Made by a program: the position numbers and the translations under genes | Notes under the pieces: generated by a model | Database searches by the model: none | Told to the model about the DNA's origin: nothing | What the model saw: the letters and a program-made list of their open reading frames with translations, nothing else | Shown: piece after piece, positions 37,643-46,384 of the stretch | Layout: each line of letters starts with the position of its first letter | How positions within the stretch are numbered: the stretch's first letter is position 1 | Assembly (NCBI RefSeq): GCF_902459565.1 | Contig: NZ_CABPSN010000010.1 | Coordinates: 1-64,000 of the forward strand | Length of the DNA: 64,000 nucleotides | Direction of reading: 5' to 3' | From: Pandoraea aquatica | Lineage (GTDB): Bacteria > Pseudomonadota > Gammaproteobacteria > Burkholderiales > Burkholderiaceae

Positions 37643-38418
37643 AGTCACTGAACCTTCGTGTGATCGGGTATCCCGCGTTCGGCATCGTGCTGCTGCTGGT
37701 CGTCTGGCAGATGTACGTGGTGATGTTTCACGTGCCCATTGCAGTGCTTCCGACACCCCTTCAGATTGCGCAGTCATTCGTCGACGACCGGGCGACGCTG
37801 TTATCGCAAGGGTGGGTCACGCTCCTGGAATGCGTCTACGGTTTTGCGCTGGCGTTTATCGTCGGCGTCCCCATCGCCTTCGCCATTGCGAATTCGCCGA
37901 TATTGAACCGGATGTTCTATCCGCTGCTCATCGCCATGCAGTCGGTGCCTAAGGTGGCGCTCGCACCCATCGTGCTTGTCTGGCTGGGAACGGGCATCGA
38001 ATCGAAGCTGGCACTGGTGTGGCTGGTCGCGTTCTTTCCGATTGTCGTGGACACCGCCACCGGGCTACGTACCACGCCGGTCAATCTGATCGAATTGGCC
38101 ACGTCGCTCAGAGCGACACGCATGCAGATCTTTCTCAAGATTCAGATGCCCGCCGCGCTTCCTCACGTGATCTCCGGCGCAAAAATCGCAGTGACGTTGG
38201 CCGTGATCGGCGCGGTGATCGGGGAGTTCGTGGGCAGCACCGAAGGGCTGGGCAATCTGCTGCTGGTCGCCAATTCCCAGTTGAACACACCGCTCGCGTT
38301 TGCTGCGCTGATTTCGCTGGCGTTGCTCGGGCTGCTGCTTTATCTGGCGATTGCCGCCATCGAATTCGCGCTTCGTCCGTGGTTGCCCCATACGGCAGAG
38401 ATGGCGGGAGCGATCTGA
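37639..38418 (+). CDS. ABC transporter permease, NitT/TauT type
   Basis: 259 residues with six membrane segments, first at FGIVLLLVVWQMYVVMF. The EAA loop is LIELATSLRATRMQIFLKIQMPAALPHVISG, the TauC/SsuC pattern. It forms the inner-membrane channel with the preceding ATPase, whose gene it overlaps by 4 bases. Confidence 0.93.
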   Translation: MKSLNLRVIGYPAFGIVLLLVVWQMYVVMFHVPIAVLPTPLQIAQSFVDDRATLLSQGWVTLLECVYGFALAFIVGVPIAFAIANSPILNRMFYPLLIAMQSVPKVALAPIVLVWLGTGIESKLALVWLVAFFPIVVDTATGLRTTPVNLIELATSLRATRMQIFLKIQMPAALPHVISGAKIAVTLAVIGAVIGEFVGSTEGLGNLLLVANSQLNTPLAFAALISLALLGLLLYLAIAAIEFALRPWLPHTAEMAGAI

Positions 38419-38464
38419 GTGCACGTGCTTTTGTGAATGTCGACACACAACGGGAGTCAATTTC

Positions 38465-38887
38465 ATGAGCGGTAAAGACACGCAGACAAAGACGGCCAGT
38501 GCGCCGATGCCTTCGATGGACGAGATCCTTCTGCACAGCGAGACGATGCCGTGGCGGGAAAAATCGCTTGCCGGTGTAGCCGAAAAAATGTTCTGGCGCG
38601 ATGACGAAACCGGTGCGTCGATAGCGCTGATCAAGTTCTCGAAAGGCGCAGGCATTCCTGCGCCGCATTCTCACGCGTCCAATCAGTTCATGTACTGCCT
38701 GAGCGGCAAGTACGAGTACACGTCCACCGGCGTCACGCTGTTGCCCGGCAGCTTCTATTGCAACCCGAAGGGCAATGTTCACGGCCCGACGATTGCGCAT
38801 GAGGAGACCATCGTCGTCGAGATTTACGACGGTCCGCATTACCCGCAGAAGCCCGATTGGTACACGGATGAACGCGATGCCCACTGA
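38465..38887 (+). CDS. Cupin-domain protein
   Basis: 140 residues from ATG 38465 (GGGAG before it). Single small cupin barrel: motif 1 PAPHSHASNQFMYCLSGKYEY with two His and a downstream position occupied by Gln, motif 2 LPGSFYCNPKGNVHGP with the third His. This HxH...H metal site resembles cupin dioxygenases or ChrR-like proteins acting on beta-diketones and hydroxyacetophenones. It could be an enzyme or an isomerase of the pathway; specificity is unknown. The following gene starts inside its 3' end. Confidence 0.85.
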   Translation: MSGKDTQTKTASAPMPSMDEILLHSETMPWREKSLAGVAEKMFWRDDETGASIALIKFSKGAGIPAPHSHASNQFMYCLSGKYEYTSTGVTLLPGSFYCNPKGNVHGPTIAHEETIVVEIYDGPHYPQKPDWYTDERDAH

Positions 38888-39950
38888 CAACTCGCCGATC
38901 CGTGTGTCGACCGACGTGCTGCGTGAACTGGTCGTGAGTCTCCTGGTCGCCGAAGGGGTCTCGGCGGACGTGGCGAGATCGGTTGCCGACCCGTTGATCG
39001 CCGCCGATCAGGGGGGGAAGGCATCGCACGGGGTGATGTTGCTGCCCATGTACATCGAGCGGATTCGCGCCGGCTCCGTCAGTAAAGCGGAATTCGCGCA
39101 GGTCGCGCACGACGCCAAGGCCGTCGTCGTACTCGATGCCGCAAACGCGCTCGGTCAGGTGAGCGCGAAGCAGGCCATCACGCTCGCGATAGAACGAGCC
39201 CGACGCTACGGGCTGGCGATGGTCACCGTACGAAACGCGTTCCACTTCGGTGAAGCCGGATTCTGGGCGAGAAAAATGGCCGATGCAGGGTGCGTGGGCA
39301 TCGCTATGGCGAACACTCGCCCGTTGATGCCTGCTCCGGGCGGAGCGGAACGGGTTCTCGGCAATAACCCGCTGGCGATTGCCATGCCGCACGCAGACGA
39401 CATTCCCGTAGAACTCGACATGGCCATGAGCGCAAGCGCGATGGGCAAGATTCGGCTCGCGCAGGGGGTGGAGCAGGAGATTCCTGACGGCTGGGCCGTC
39501 GATGCGCAAGGCATTCCCACGCGAGACGCAGCAAAGGCTATTGCCGGGATGCTACTGCCCGCAGCAGGGCCGAAAGGTTTCGGTCTGGCTTTCATGATCG
39601 ATCTGCTCTGCGGCGGCCTGTCGGACGGCGGTGTGGCCGACGAAGTGCAACCGCTCTATGGCGCCAGCGCTACGCCGTACAACAGCGCACAGGCCTTTCT
39701 GGCAATCGATGCCTCGCAGTTCGGTTTGCAACGGCCGCTCGAACTGCGTGCATCCGAACTGGCCGCAAAGGTCCGCACGTCGACTCCTGCGGCCGGTACG
39801 GAGCGGCTTTACAGCCCGGGAGAGATCAGTTGGCAGATCGCTCAGGCTAACGGGCAGACATGCCCGGTCGCCGTCGACGTCGCACGACAACTTGCCGGGC
39901 TGGCGAGCGTCGCGGGTGTGCAAGCGCCAGCGACATGGGCAGATATCTGA
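38877..39950 (+). CDS. Ldh-family (malate/L-lactate dehydrogenase) oxidoreductase
   Basis: 357 residues. The Ldh family uses NAD(P)H on 2-oxo acids, ureidoglycolate, sulfolactate or cyclic imines. Seen: GKASHGVMLLPMYIERIRAG, the catalytic-histidine region VRNAFHFGEAGFWARKMADAG, the NNPLAIAMP loop and AAGPKGFGLAFMIDLLCGGLS. Start taken at 38877, where GGATGA of the preceding codons can serve as ribosome site and which overlaps the cupin stop by 11 bases; ATG 38868 is an alternative. Probably reduces or oxidises a hydroxy/keto acid intermediate. Confidence 0.88.
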   Translation: MPTDNSPIRVSTDVLRELVVSLLVAEGVSADVARSVADPLIAADQGGKASHGVMLLPMYIERIRAGSVSKAEFAQVAHDAKAVVVLDAANALGQVSAKQAITLAIERARRYGLAMVTVRNAFHFGEAGFWARKMADAGCVGIAMANTRPLMPAPGGAERVLGNNPLAIAMPHADDIPVELDMAMSASAMGKIRLAQGVEQEIPDGWAVDAQGIPTRDAAKAIAGMLLPAAGPKGFGLAFMIDLLCGGLSDGGVADEVQPLYGASATPYNSAQAFLAIDASQFGLQRPLELRASELAAKVRTSTPAAGTERLYSPGEISWQIAQANGQTCPVAVDVARQLAGLASVAGVQAPATWADI

Positions 39951-40006
39951 AGCAAATTACCGCCTCATCAGGCTAACGACAGCGGACTAACGACAGGACT
40001 TTCATC

Positions 40007-40408
40007 ATGGCGAAAGAGCAAATCAGCACCGACGCACTGCGCACGCCCAACGGGCATTTTTCGCAAGCGACCACCATCGAGGCGAAGGGAAAGCTCGTGT
40101 TCATCTCCGGAATGACCGCTCGACGTCCCGACGGCACGATCGCGGGCGTCGGCGACATCGACGCGCAGACCCGTCAGGTCTGCGAGAACATCAAGAGTGC
40201 CGTCACTGCCGCTGGCGGCACGCTCGCGGATGTCTGCCGCGTCGATGTCTACGTGCGCAACATGGAGCACTTCGAGGCCATTCACAAGGTACGCCGCGAG
40301 TACTTCCATCCGCCGCTGCCGGCCTCCACGATGGTCGAGGTGACGAAGATGGTCTCGCCCGACTATCTCATCGAGATCAACGCCATCGCGGTCTTGCCGC
40401 AGGCCTGA
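40007..40408 (+). CDS. RidA-family enamine/imine deaminase
   Basis: 133 residues. The RidA/YjgF fold is shown by KLVFISGMTARRPDGTIAG, TRQVCENIKSAVTAAGGTLADV and YVRNMEHFEAIHKVRREYF, with the C-terminal PASTMVEVTKMVSPDYLIEI. Relatives deaminate 2-aminoacrylate, or in catabolic operons 2-aminomuconate. With an ACMSD-like gene and FAH gene nearby, a 2-aminomuconate-type deaminase is a reasonable guess, not proven. It lies 56 bases after the Ldh gene. Confidence 0.9.
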   Translation: MAKEQISTDALRTPNGHFSQATTIEAKGKLVFISGMTARRPDGTIAGVGDIDAQTRQVCENIKSAVTAAGGTLADVCRVDVYVRNMEHFEAIHKVRREYFHPPLPASTMVEVTKMVSPDYLIEINAIAVLPQA

Positions 40409-40464
40409 CGTCTGAAGTCTGAGACATCGCATCGACAGATCGCGACTACCCACCGAGGAGCATC

Positions 40465-41373
40465 ATGGCTTTCGCAACACTGCAATACAACGGCGAGAAG
40501 CGCATCGCCGTCAGACAAGACGACGATTGGGTCGTTCTGCCCGCATCGATGGGCGATATGGTGGCGCTGATCGGCGGCGGAAAAGACGCCCTGACGCGCG
40601 CTCGACAATATGCGACGTCGCCTGATGCGCCGCGCGTGGCGCTCAGCGAGGCGCATCTGCTCGCGCCGATTCAGCGCTTTTCTCGCGACGTGCTCTGCAC
40701 AGGCTGGAACTACTGGGACCACTTCGAAGAGGGCAAGGGAAAGCGCGAAGGGCAGGACGTTCCCCCGCCGACGGCACCCACGTTTTTCACCAAGGGTCCC
40801 GATACGGTGATCGGGCCGGTCGACGACATCGCGTACGACGCATCGCTGTCCGCCAAATGGGACTACGAAGCCGAGATGGTGGTCATCATCGGCAAGACCG
40901 GGCGGAGCATTCCGGTGGAGAACGCGATGGAGTACGTGTGGGGCTATTGTCTGGCGAACGACATCTCCCAGCGCGATCTCCAGCGGCGTCACGGCGGGCA
41001 GTGGCTGAAGGGCAAGAGCATCGATGCGACCATGCCCCTCGGACCCTGGATCGTTCCGGCGGACGAGATCGATCCCGCGAACGTGCATCTTGAGTGCGTC
41101 GTCAATGGCACGGTGCTTCAATCGGCCAGCACGCGACTCATGGCCTTTTCGATTCCCGAACTGATCGCCGAGTTGTCGTTTGGCATGACGTTGCGTGCCG
41201 GTGACGTCTTGCTCACGGGGACGCCCAGCGGCGTAGGCAACGCGCGCGAGCCGCAGGTATTTCTTCACGAAGGCGATGAGGTGATCGTGCGTGGAAGCGG
41301 CCTCGGCGAACTCAGAAATCGGATGGCGTCTGTTGATCTGCACGGCAAATCCGGCATCCGTATCGGTGCCTGA
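40465..41373 (+). CDS. Fumarylacetoacetate hydrolase-family protein
   Basis: 302 residues. C-terminal FAH domain with CTGWNYWDHFEE, FFTKGPDTVIGP, the metal-ligand stretch WDYEAEMVVIIGKTG, GYCLANDISQRDLQ and LLTGTPSGVGNAREP. FAH proteins in meta-cleavage routes act as 2-oxo-pentenoate hydratases, 4-oxalocrotonate decarboxylases or acylpyruvate hydrolases. An ~80-residue N-terminal domain precedes it. GAGGAG lies before the ATG. Confidence 0.92.
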   Translation: MAFATLQYNGEKRIAVRQDDDWVVLPASMGDMVALIGGGKDALTRARQYATSPDAPRVALSEAHLLAPIQRFSRDVLCTGWNYWDHFEEGKGKREGQDVPPPTAPTFFTKGPDTVIGPVDDIAYDASLSAKWDYEAEMVVIIGKTGRSIPVENAMEYVWGYCLANDISQRDLQRRHGGQWLKGKSIDATMPLGPWIVPADEIDPANVHLECVVNGTVLQSASTRLMAFSIPELIAELSFGMTLRAGDVLLTGTPSGVGNAREPQVFLHEGDEVIVRGSGLGELRNRMASVDLHGKSGIRIGA

Positions 41374-41409
41374 TACCGCATTTCCTTACCAAGGTTATCG
41401 AGGGTCCTT

Positions 41410-42348
41410 ATGACTACGTCTGCGGTAGAGGGTCTGAACGGCTTCGGCATGACCGTGCCCGATCTGGACGTCGCCCAACGCTTTTACACAACGTTCGGAT
41501 TGGATGTGCGCCGCTCAGACGACGCTCAGGCGCTTCTGTGTAACTCGCCGGGGCGATCGAGCAATGAAATCGTGTTGATGCAAGGCGAGAAGAAGCGGCT
41601 GCATCATCTTTCCTTTCGCATCGCGCCGGCGTCGGTCGCGGGCATGACTCAACGTATCGAGGCCGCCGGGATCAAGGTCTTTCCCTGTGCACCGGAGGGG
41701 TGGCCGCGTGAGGGACTTTGGTTCGAAGACCCGTGGGGAACATGGATTCATCTGAGCCCGGAAGATGCCGTGGCATCGCCGCGCGTAGCGGTCCCAGCCT
41801 TCAACTTCGGCGGTGCTGCCGATCGCGTCGACATCAATCTGTGGCAAACCCTTGAGAAAGACCGGCCGCCTTTGCGGATCGGGCATCTGCTCGTCTTCAC
41901 GCCCGAGTTTGAGCGCGCAGAGCGGTTCTATTCGGATGTGCTGGGCTTGCGAACGACGGATCGTGCGGCGGGTAAGGTCGCGTTTATGGCAGCCGGTCAG
42001 GGTATCGTCGATCATCATTGCTTCGGGTTGATCAACAGCTCCCACCGGGGCTTCCAGCACGCGAGCTTCCAGGTGCCGAGTTTTGACGACATCGGCTACG
42101 GCGCGTGGCGAATGCGCGAAGCGGGATACGGCGATGGCTTCGGCCCGGGGCGGCACGCCATCGCGTCCAACCTGTTTCACTATGTGCGCGATCCGTGGGG
42201 GAGTTGGGTGGAGTTTTACGCGGATATGGACAAGATCACCGACCGGTGGCTTTGCCGGGACTGGAACGATTTGCCCTACACCTGGGGGCCGCGCTGGTCG
42301 CCGGAGTTTTGGGGCAAGGAAATGAACGCCAATCTCGAAGCCCGTTGA
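41410..42348 (+). CDS. Two-domain VOC protein, extradiol dioxygenase-like
   Basis: 312 residues, two glyoxalase/VOC modules. The second module retains the extradiol iron ligands: His in RIGHLLVFTPEFERAERFY, His in GFQHASFQVPSFDDI and Glu in GSWVEFYADMDKI, plus a conserved VDHHCF. That is the catalytic set of type I extradiol ring-cleavage dioxygenases (catechol 2,3-dioxygenase relatives). It therefore probably opens a catechol-like ring that feeds the FAH protein. It begins 36 bases after that gene. Confidence 0.9.
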   Translation: MTTSAVEGLNGFGMTVPDLDVAQRFYTTFGLDVRRSDDAQALLCNSPGRSSNEIVLMQGEKKRLHHLSFRIAPASVAGMTQRIEAAGIKVFPCAPEGWPREGLWFEDPWGTWIHLSPEDAVASPRVAVPAFNFGGAADRVDINLWQTLEKDRPPLRIGHLLVFTPEFERAERFYSDVLGLRTTDRAAGKVAFMAAGQGIVDHHCFGLINSSHRGFQHASFQVPSFDDIGYGAWRMREAGYGDGFGPGRHAIASNLFHYVRDPWGSWVEFYADMDKITDRWLCRDWNDLPYTWGPRWSPEFWGKEMNANLEAR

Positions 42349-42377
42349 TAGGCAGACGCAGCGAGTTCGGAGTCGAC

Positions 42378-43334
42378 ATGGAAACCACACGCATTGCGCT
42401 GGATGTTCACGCGCATCAGGCCCCGATCGATGAGGCCCGGCTGTCCGCGATGACGGATGTCCGATGGGACGCCGCAGCACGACGGCTCACGCTCGACGGT
42501 CACACGATCGGAATGAGTGCATTGTTCTCGCCCGATGCGTTGATCGAGTGGATGGATCAACAAGGCGTCGCGCAAGCTTGGGTATCGATACCGCCGCCGA
42601 TGTATCGACCATCGCTGGATGAAGCTGCGTCGTCGGTGTGGTGCGCGTATGTCAATGACGGCTTGCGACAGGTTTGCGAGCGCTTCCCGTCGCGCTTGTC
42701 TGCGTTGTGGCATCTGCCGCTCGAACATCCCGAGCTCGCCGCGCGCCTCGTGCTGGAAAACAACCTGACGTGTCGCTACGCCGCTTCGGCGGGCGGGTAT
42801 GAGGGAACGCTTTCCGACGCTGCTTACGAGCCACTCTGGGCCGCATTAAATGCGCAATCCGCCTTTCTGTTCCTTCACCCCGGCCAGTGCTGCGACACCC
42901 GCCTGAGCAAGTTCTATCTGGAGAACTTGATGGGTAACCCGGTAGAGACGACCGTCGCGGCGTCGCATCTTGCTTTCGGGGGCGTGGCGGTCCGGTATCC
43001 GGAAATTCGCTTTTGTCTTGCGCACGGCGGTGGCGCGACGGCGATGCTCGCCGGTCGATACGAGCGCGGCTATCGAACGTCCCGACCGGGCGTCGACGTG
43101 ACACTCCCTTCTCCGCGCGGCATCTTCTCCCGCTTCTACGTCGATTGCATTACGCATGACGACGCAGCGTTGGCGCTGAGCGAGTCCATCTTTGGTTCGG
43201 ACAAGGTCGTGTTCGGTTCGGACTGGCCGTTTCCGATGGGGTTGCTGGGGCCGCACGACGATTTGTCCGGACTCGACGAGTCGCGTCGACATGCCATCTT
43301 GACGGGCAATGCGGCGGCACTGCTCAAGGCGTGA
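42378..43334 (+). CDS. ACMSD-like amidohydrolase-family decarboxylase
   Basis: 318 residues. The HxH metal pair is in LDVHAHQAP; FLHPGQ carries the next His, FCLAHGGGA the following one, and FGSDWPFPMG the catalytic Asp, matching the 2-amino-3-carboxymuconate semialdehyde decarboxylase branch of the amidohydrolases (also resorcylate and related decarboxylases). It is probably a zinc- or manganese-dependent non-oxidative decarboxylase or hydrolase. A reading frame extends back to 42105 inside the dioxygenase gene, but METTRIALDVHAH at 42378 is the natural start. Last gene of the cluster. Confidence 0.88.
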   Translation: METTRIALDVHAHQAPIDEARLSAMTDVRWDAAARRLTLDGHTIGMSALFSPDALIEWMDQQGVAQAWVSIPPPMYRPSLDEAASSVWCAYVNDGLRQVCERFPSRLSALWHLPLEHPELAARLVLENNLTCRYAASAGGYEGTLSDAAYEPLWAALNAQSAFLFLHPGQCCDTRLSKFYLENLMGNPVETTVAASHLAFGGVAVRYPEIRFCLAHGGGATAMLAGRYERGYRTSRPGVDVTLPSPRGIFSRFYVDCITHDDAALALSESIFGSDKVVFGSDWPFPMGLLGPHDDLSGLDESRRHAILTGNAAALLKA

Positions 43335-43519
43335 TGCGCGAGGCGGGATGCCTGTCCCTTCGGCACGGCGCGATGGTGTGATCGCTACATTTTCGAAACG
43401 TAACGCGGCGTAATACAGGCTTACAAATTTGGGAAGACGTTGCGTCAACATGAGTCGCAGAGCGGGCGTTTATTAGAGCAGGCGCCCCCTCATTTCAACT
43501 CAATACGGAAGAGCGACTC

Positions 43520-43738
43520 ATGAAACCCGCAACGATTTTCGTACCGCTGCTGTTGGCGGCCTCATTGTCCGGCTGTGTGGTGGCGCCGGTTGAACCTGCG
43601 GAGGTTGCCCCCGCCGGTGTCGTGTACGTTGCGCCAGTCGGTGTGGTGCCGGGTCCCGGCTATTCGTGGCGCTATCACCCGCACTATGGTTGGGGATGGT
43701 GGCATCCGCGTTACGGCTGGCATCGTGGCTGGCACTAA
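43520..43738 (+). CDS. Small His/Trp/Tyr-rich lipoprotein
   Basis: 72 residues. Lipobox LSGC (Cys19) after MKPATIFVPLLLAASLSG. A Val/Pro/Ala linker with two VAPxGVV repeats is followed by an aromatic-histidine tail containing HPHYGWGW and HPRYGWHRGWH, with six His, six Trp and four Tyr in about 25 residues. No family recognised; a metal-binding or surface role is possible. It has GGAAGAG before the ATG and is convergent with a metal-uptake substrate-binding gene. Confidence 0.75.
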   Translation: MKPATIFVPLLLAASLSGCVVAPVEPAEVAPAGVVYVAPVGVVPGPGYSWRYHPHYGWGWWHPRYGWHRGWH

Positions 43739-43849
43739 CCTTTGACGATGCGCGCAACTTGCGCGCCGTGCAAACGGACGCCGCCGCTTTCGCGGCGTTG
43801 CTTGCCGAGCGCCGCGTTAAGTCGCGCGGCGCACCATTGCCCATTGCCG

Positions 43850-44788
43850 CTACTTCGCGCTTGCCTGTGCAGGCGCATTCTCCAGTGCCGTGGCAAGCGT
43901 GTCGACGTTGTGACGAAGCATGTCGAGATACGTCGACGCCGAGCCGCTCGAATCCGACAGCGCTTCTGCATACAGCTCGCCGCCGGGCTTCACGTTGGTC
44001 GCCTTGGCGACCAGTTCCACAAGGCGCGGATTGTTCGAATTCTCGACGAAATAGGCCGACACACGCTCCTTGCGAATCTGATCGATCAGCGCGGCGATAT
44101 GCTTGGCAGACGGTTCGTCGGCCGTTGAGATGCTCATCGGCGAGAGGAACGTGATGCCATACGCGTCGCCGAGATAGCCAAACGCCGCGTGCGACGAGAT
44201 CACCACCCGCTGTGCTTCGGGAATTTTGCCCAAGCGTTGGCGCGCGTCGGCATCGATCGCCTTTAGTGCAGTGATGTAGCGCGCCGCGTTGGCCTCGTAC
44301 TCGGCGCGACCCGCCGGATCTTTTGCTTCCAGGGCGTCCTTGATGTGGCCCACGTAGATGACCGCATTCATCGGATTGTTCCATGTGTGCGGATCGTCGC
44401 CCGCCACACCTTTGCGAACACGAGTTCGCAACTTCACCCCGTCTGATACCGTCACGACCGGCCCGGTGTAGCCGGACGCCGCAATCAGGCGAGGCAGATA
44501 CCCCTCAAAGCCCGCGACGCCATGCACAAACACGACGTCCGCTTTGCGCACTTCGGCCACGTCCGCAGGCGAGGGTTCGAAGTGATGGGCGTCGCGATTG
44601 CGTGGAATCAACGAGGTGACGGTGATGCGATCGCCGCCCACGCTTTGCACGATGTCGGCGAGCACCGAGAACGAGGCCACGACGTTGAGTTTCCCCTGCG
44701 CAGCATGCGCCGGCACGCAGGCCATCAGTCCGACGAAAACGGCCAGCCCCATCATCTGCCGCCATGCGGCAGCGACTCCAAAACGCAT
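43850..44788 (-). CDS. Metal ABC transporter substrate-binding protein (ZnuA/PsaA family)
   Basis: 312 residues. Signal peptide MRFGVAAAWRQMMGLAVFVG to PAHAA. The four metal ligands of cluster A-1 proteins are recognisable: AHHFEPSPAD, DPHTWNNP, SHAAFGYLGDAYG, and an acidic residue in VENSNNPRLV. The His-rich loop usual in ZnuA is missing, so zinc versus manganese/iron is open. GGAAGGAG precedes ATG 44788, chosen over 44869. No ATPase or permease genes are adjacent, so it must borrow them from elsewhere. Upstream lies a 17-bp palindrome shared with a divergent dihydroorotase paralogue. Confidence 0.88.
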   Translation of the reverse strand: MRFGVAAAWRQMMGLAVFVGLMACVPAHAAQGKLNVVASFSVLADIVQSVGGDRITVTSLIPRNRDAHHFEPSPADVAEVRKADVVFVHGVAGFEGYLPRLIAASGYTGPVVTVSDGVKLRTRVRKGVAGDDPHTWNNPMNAVIYVGHIKDALEAKDPAGRAEYEANAARYITALKAIDADARQRLGKIPEAQRVVISSHAAFGYLGDAYGITFLSPMSISTADEPSAKHIAALIDQIRKERVSAYFVENSNNPRLVELVAKATNVKPGGELYAEALSDSSGSASTYLDMLRHNVDTLATALENAPAQASAK

Positions 44789-44863
44789 TTCAACTCCTTC
44801 CGGTAAAGACGCCGCGTCGTTCGTCAATCGAGACGAAAAGGCGAGGCGCCCATATAATCTTAA

Positions 44864-44880
44864 ATGCAACTGAGTTGCAT
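44864..44880. promoter_or_regulatory. 17-bp perfect palindrome, candidate metalloregulator operator
   Basis: ATGCAACT-G-AGTTGCAT, an 8-1-8 perfect inverted repeat in the 173-base gap between the divergent metal-binding protein gene and the dihydroorotase-like gene, in an AT-rich setting beside TATAAT-like words. The size and symmetry fit Fur-family (Fur/Zur/Mur) sites. Confidence 0.6.
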
Positions 44881-44961
44881 ATTGTCCATAAAGACTCGAT
44901 CAAATGCAAACGTTTCAGCGCACGAGATCAGTCGCCCGGTGACCCATAGGGAGTTCTCGAA

Positions 44962-46314
44962 ATGCATAACGATGCGGACGCAAGGTCCGGCATGAATGCC
45001 GATCTGTTGATCGCTGGCGGAACCGTCATGACGCCTAACGGCGCGGAGCGCGTCGACGTTGCCTGTCGTGACGGCCGAGTTGTCGCGATTGGCGCGCTCG
45101 CGGGCACGTGGAGCGCGCAAACCGCTCTGGATGCGCGGGGGTTGCATGTGCTGCCGGGCGTCATCGACAGTCAGGTGCATTTTCGAGAGCCGGGTCTGGA
45201 ACACAAGGAGAACCTTGAGGCGGGTACCCGTGGGGCGGTGCTCGGCGGCGTCACGGCTGTGTTCGAGATGCCCAACACTCACCCGCTCACGTTGGGCGCG
45301 ACCCAACTGCAAGCCAAGCTCGATGCGGCATCAGGCCGCGCGTGGTGCGACTACGCTTTCTATATCGGCGGCTCTGCATCGAACGCAGCGCAACTCGGCA
45401 CGCTGGAAAATCTGCCCGGATGCGCGGGCGTCAAGGTCTTCATGGGAAGCTCGTTCGGCGATCTCCTCGTGGATGACGAAAGTGCGTTGCGCAGCATCGT
45501 CCGTCATGGTCGCCGCCGGATGGCGGTTCACGCGGAGGACGACCGCCGTCTGCGCGAACGAAAGTCGATTGTCGAGCAGAGTGGCGACGTGACGGACCAC
45601 CCCGTTTGGCGGGATGTCGAGAGCGCGCTGATGGCCACGCGACGCATCGTGAATCTCGCGGCAGAAGCCGGGCGACGAATTCATGTGCTGCACGTCTCCA
45701 CGGCGGAAGAGATCGCTTTCCTCACCCAGCACAAACGCAGGGTCTCAGTGGAGGTCACGCCGCATCACCTGACGATGCATGCCCCTGAGTGCTACGAGGC
45801 ACTGGGTAGCCTGGCGCAGATGAATCCCCCGGTGCGCGAGCGACGACACCGGGATGCACTGTGGCAAGGCATTCGCGAAGGCGTCGTGGATGTCATCGGC
45901 AGCGATCATGCCCCGCACACGCTGGACGAGAAAGCGAAGCCGTATCCGCAATCTCCCAGCGGCATGACCGGGGTGCAGACGTTGTTGCCCACGATGCTCG
46001 ATCACGTCAACGCGGGTCGACTGAGTTTGCAGCGGCTGGTCGACCTCACCAGCGCGGGACCGGCGCGGATCTTTGGCATCGAAGGGAAGGGGCGAATTGC
46101 GCTCGGCTACGACGCGGATTTCAGCATCGTCGATCTGAGCGCGCGTCGCGTCATTCGCAATGCATGGATCGCCAGCGTCTGCGGCTGGACACCTTATGAC
46201 GGCAAGTCAGTCACCGGATGGCCGATTCATACCGTCATCAGAGGGCAGTGCGTTGTGCGCGACGAAGCGATCGTTGGTCATCCGGAGGGCGCGCCGGTGC
46301 GATTTCTCGATTGA
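44962..46314 (+). CDS. Dihydroorotase paralogue (cyclic amidohydrolase)
   Basis: 450 residues at the first ATG; ATG 44992 (MNADLLIAGGTVMTPNGAER) is an equally good start. Amidohydrolase barrel: VLPGVIDSQVHFREPGLEHKEN contains HxR metal site, GGVTAVFEMPNTHP, VKVFMGSSFGDLL (the carboxylated-lysine position), MAVHAEDD, HVLHVSTAEE, and VIGSDHAPHTLDEK with catalytic Asp. This is type-I dihydroorotase, or less likely allantoinase/hydantoinase. Its place opposite a metal-uptake gene suggests a starvation-induced PyrC2-type paralogue rather than the housekeeping enzyme. Confidence 0.85.
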   Translation: MHNDADARSGMNADLLIAGGTVMTPNGAERVDVACRDGRVVAIGALAGTWSAQTALDARGLHVLPGVIDSQVHFREPGLEHKENLEAGTRGAVLGGVTAVFEMPNTHPLTLGATQLQAKLDAASGRAWCDYAFYIGGSASNAAQLGTLENLPGCAGVKVFMGSSFGDLLVDDESALRSIVRHGRRRMAVHAEDDRRLRERKSIVEQSGDVTDHPVWRDVESALMATRRIVNLAAEAGRRIHVLHVSTAEEIAFLTQHKRRVSVEVTPHHLTMHAPECYEALGSLAQMNPPVRERRHRDALWQGIREGVVDVIGSDHAPHTLDEKAKPYPQSPSGMTGVQTLLPTMLDHVNAGRLSLQRLVDLTSAGPARIFGIEGKGRIALGYDADFSIVDLSARRVIRNAWIASVCGWTPYDGKSVTGWPIHTVIRGQCVVRDEAIVGHPEGAPVRFLD

Positions 46315-46384
46315 GGCTCGGGATTCGGGCCGCGATTTGAGCCGCGTTTTGAGCCGGGATATGCCGCCCCTGATCCCATGCCAG

